Assembly: GCA_036365455.1 (NCBI GenBank)
Contig: JAWQUS010000022.1
Span: 5,208,001-5,272,000 of the forward strand
Direction: 5' to 3'
Source of the DNA: Macrosoma leucophasiata
Lineage: Eukaryota; Arthropoda; Insecta; Lepidoptera; Hedylidae
Length of the DNA: 64,000 nt
The number at the start of each line of letters is the position of its first letter. Positions within the stretch are counted from its first letter, which is position 1. Below the pieces are notes generated by a model that had not been told where the DNA came from, searched no databases, and worked only from the letters and a program-made list of their open reading frames with translations. Shown piece by piece: positions 63,786 through 64,000 of this stretch. The translations under genes and the position numbers were made by a program.

Positions 63786-64000
63786 TTTTATATTATTTCG
63801 CATTAACACATGCTTGTGAAATATATTTTATTTAAAGAAAAATGGAAAGAAAAATTTGACTTCAGGCGAGACTCGAACTCGCGGCCTACTGGGAATCTAG
63901 TCCAGCCGCTCTTCCAACTGAGCTACTGAAGTCCTGCCCGACTTGACAAATCTTTCCTTCACATTCATTGCATTGCTTTATGGTAGCAGCAGCGCCATCT
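63786..64000 (-). repeat. tH repeat running off the window
   Basis: GTTTTATATTATTTCGCATT at the left; continues to GCAGCAGCGCCATCT at the window edge. Confidence 0.85.
63858..63932 (-). repeat. tRNA-like sequence in tH repeat (9)
   Basis: Full unit with perfect acceptor; one D-loop change (CAGTTGG in place of CAATTGG). Confidence 0.72.

Overview
The window reads as gene-poor, repeat-saturated nuclear DNA of an insect, most likely a moth or butterfly. The reasons are AT-rich sequence, several mariner copies, tRNA-derived SINEs, 5'-truncated non-LTR retrotransposon tails of types familiar from Lepidoptera, and many small DNA transposons. There is no bacterial gene organisation, no rRNA operon and no CRISPR array. 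Only two protein-coding signals look non-repetitive or possibly host-derived: a two-exon gene for a retroelement ORF1/FP-like protein on the minus strand (12840-13841, frameshifted), and a single 105-bp exon with good splice sites on the minus strand (25170-25274). Family names below are local labels, and element ends are usually good to a few bases.

Repeat families. SINE-A is a ~290-bp retroposon with a fixed head (ACTGGTGGTAGAGCTCC) and a poly(A) end; over 30 copies occur. SINE-5S (~360 bp) has a head resembling 5S rRNA and a (TAA/ATT)n tail. SINE-B and SINE-J have tRNA-like heads with A and B boxes. tH is a 310-bp repeat carrying a cloverleaf-like tRNA sequence. LINE-R is a set of 3' ends of one non-LTR element whose ORF ends ...VRDLA-stop. 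There is also a hAT-type MITE with 8-bp target duplications, a Spy-like element inserted between AAA and TTT without a target duplication, and smaller families K, L, M, N, O and P.

Layout. 0-2.1 kb: remnants and an inverted repeat. 2.1-8.8 kb: three mariners separated by two nearly identical 1.67-kb spacers, a tandem duplication made by unequal exchange between mariners. 9-12.7 kb: LINE and SINE fragments, ending in a triple nest (SINE-B in SINE-A in hAT MITE). 12.8-13.8 kb: ORF1/FP-like gene. 14-20 kb: older repeats and two small foldback or TIR elements. 20.2-21.6 kb: first Spy-like copy. 21.9-35 kb: LINE fragments, SINEs, the candidate exon and a twin-primed LINE-R insertion. 35.8-42.5 kb: dense SINEs and nested insertions. 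43.3-44.7 kb: a foldback structure with a hairpin in each arm. 45-52 kb: SINEs, hAT MITE, M, O and L. 52.0-53.8 kb: inverted tH pair abutting a fourth, best-preserved mariner on the minus strand. 53.9-60.4 kb: LINE remnants and SINE-A. 60.5-61.6 kb: second Spy-like copy holding a 310-bp tH tandem array. 62.5-64 kb: more tH copies.

How the parts work together. Nothing here forms a pathway. The structure is a record of transposition: nested insertions, target duplications, empty sites preserved in sister repeats, and recombination between repeats. No transposase or reverse transcriptase in the window is intact. The most distinctive signals are the Spy-like insertion with its empty site elsewhere in the window, the tRNA-like tandem array inside it, and the mariner-mediated duplication.
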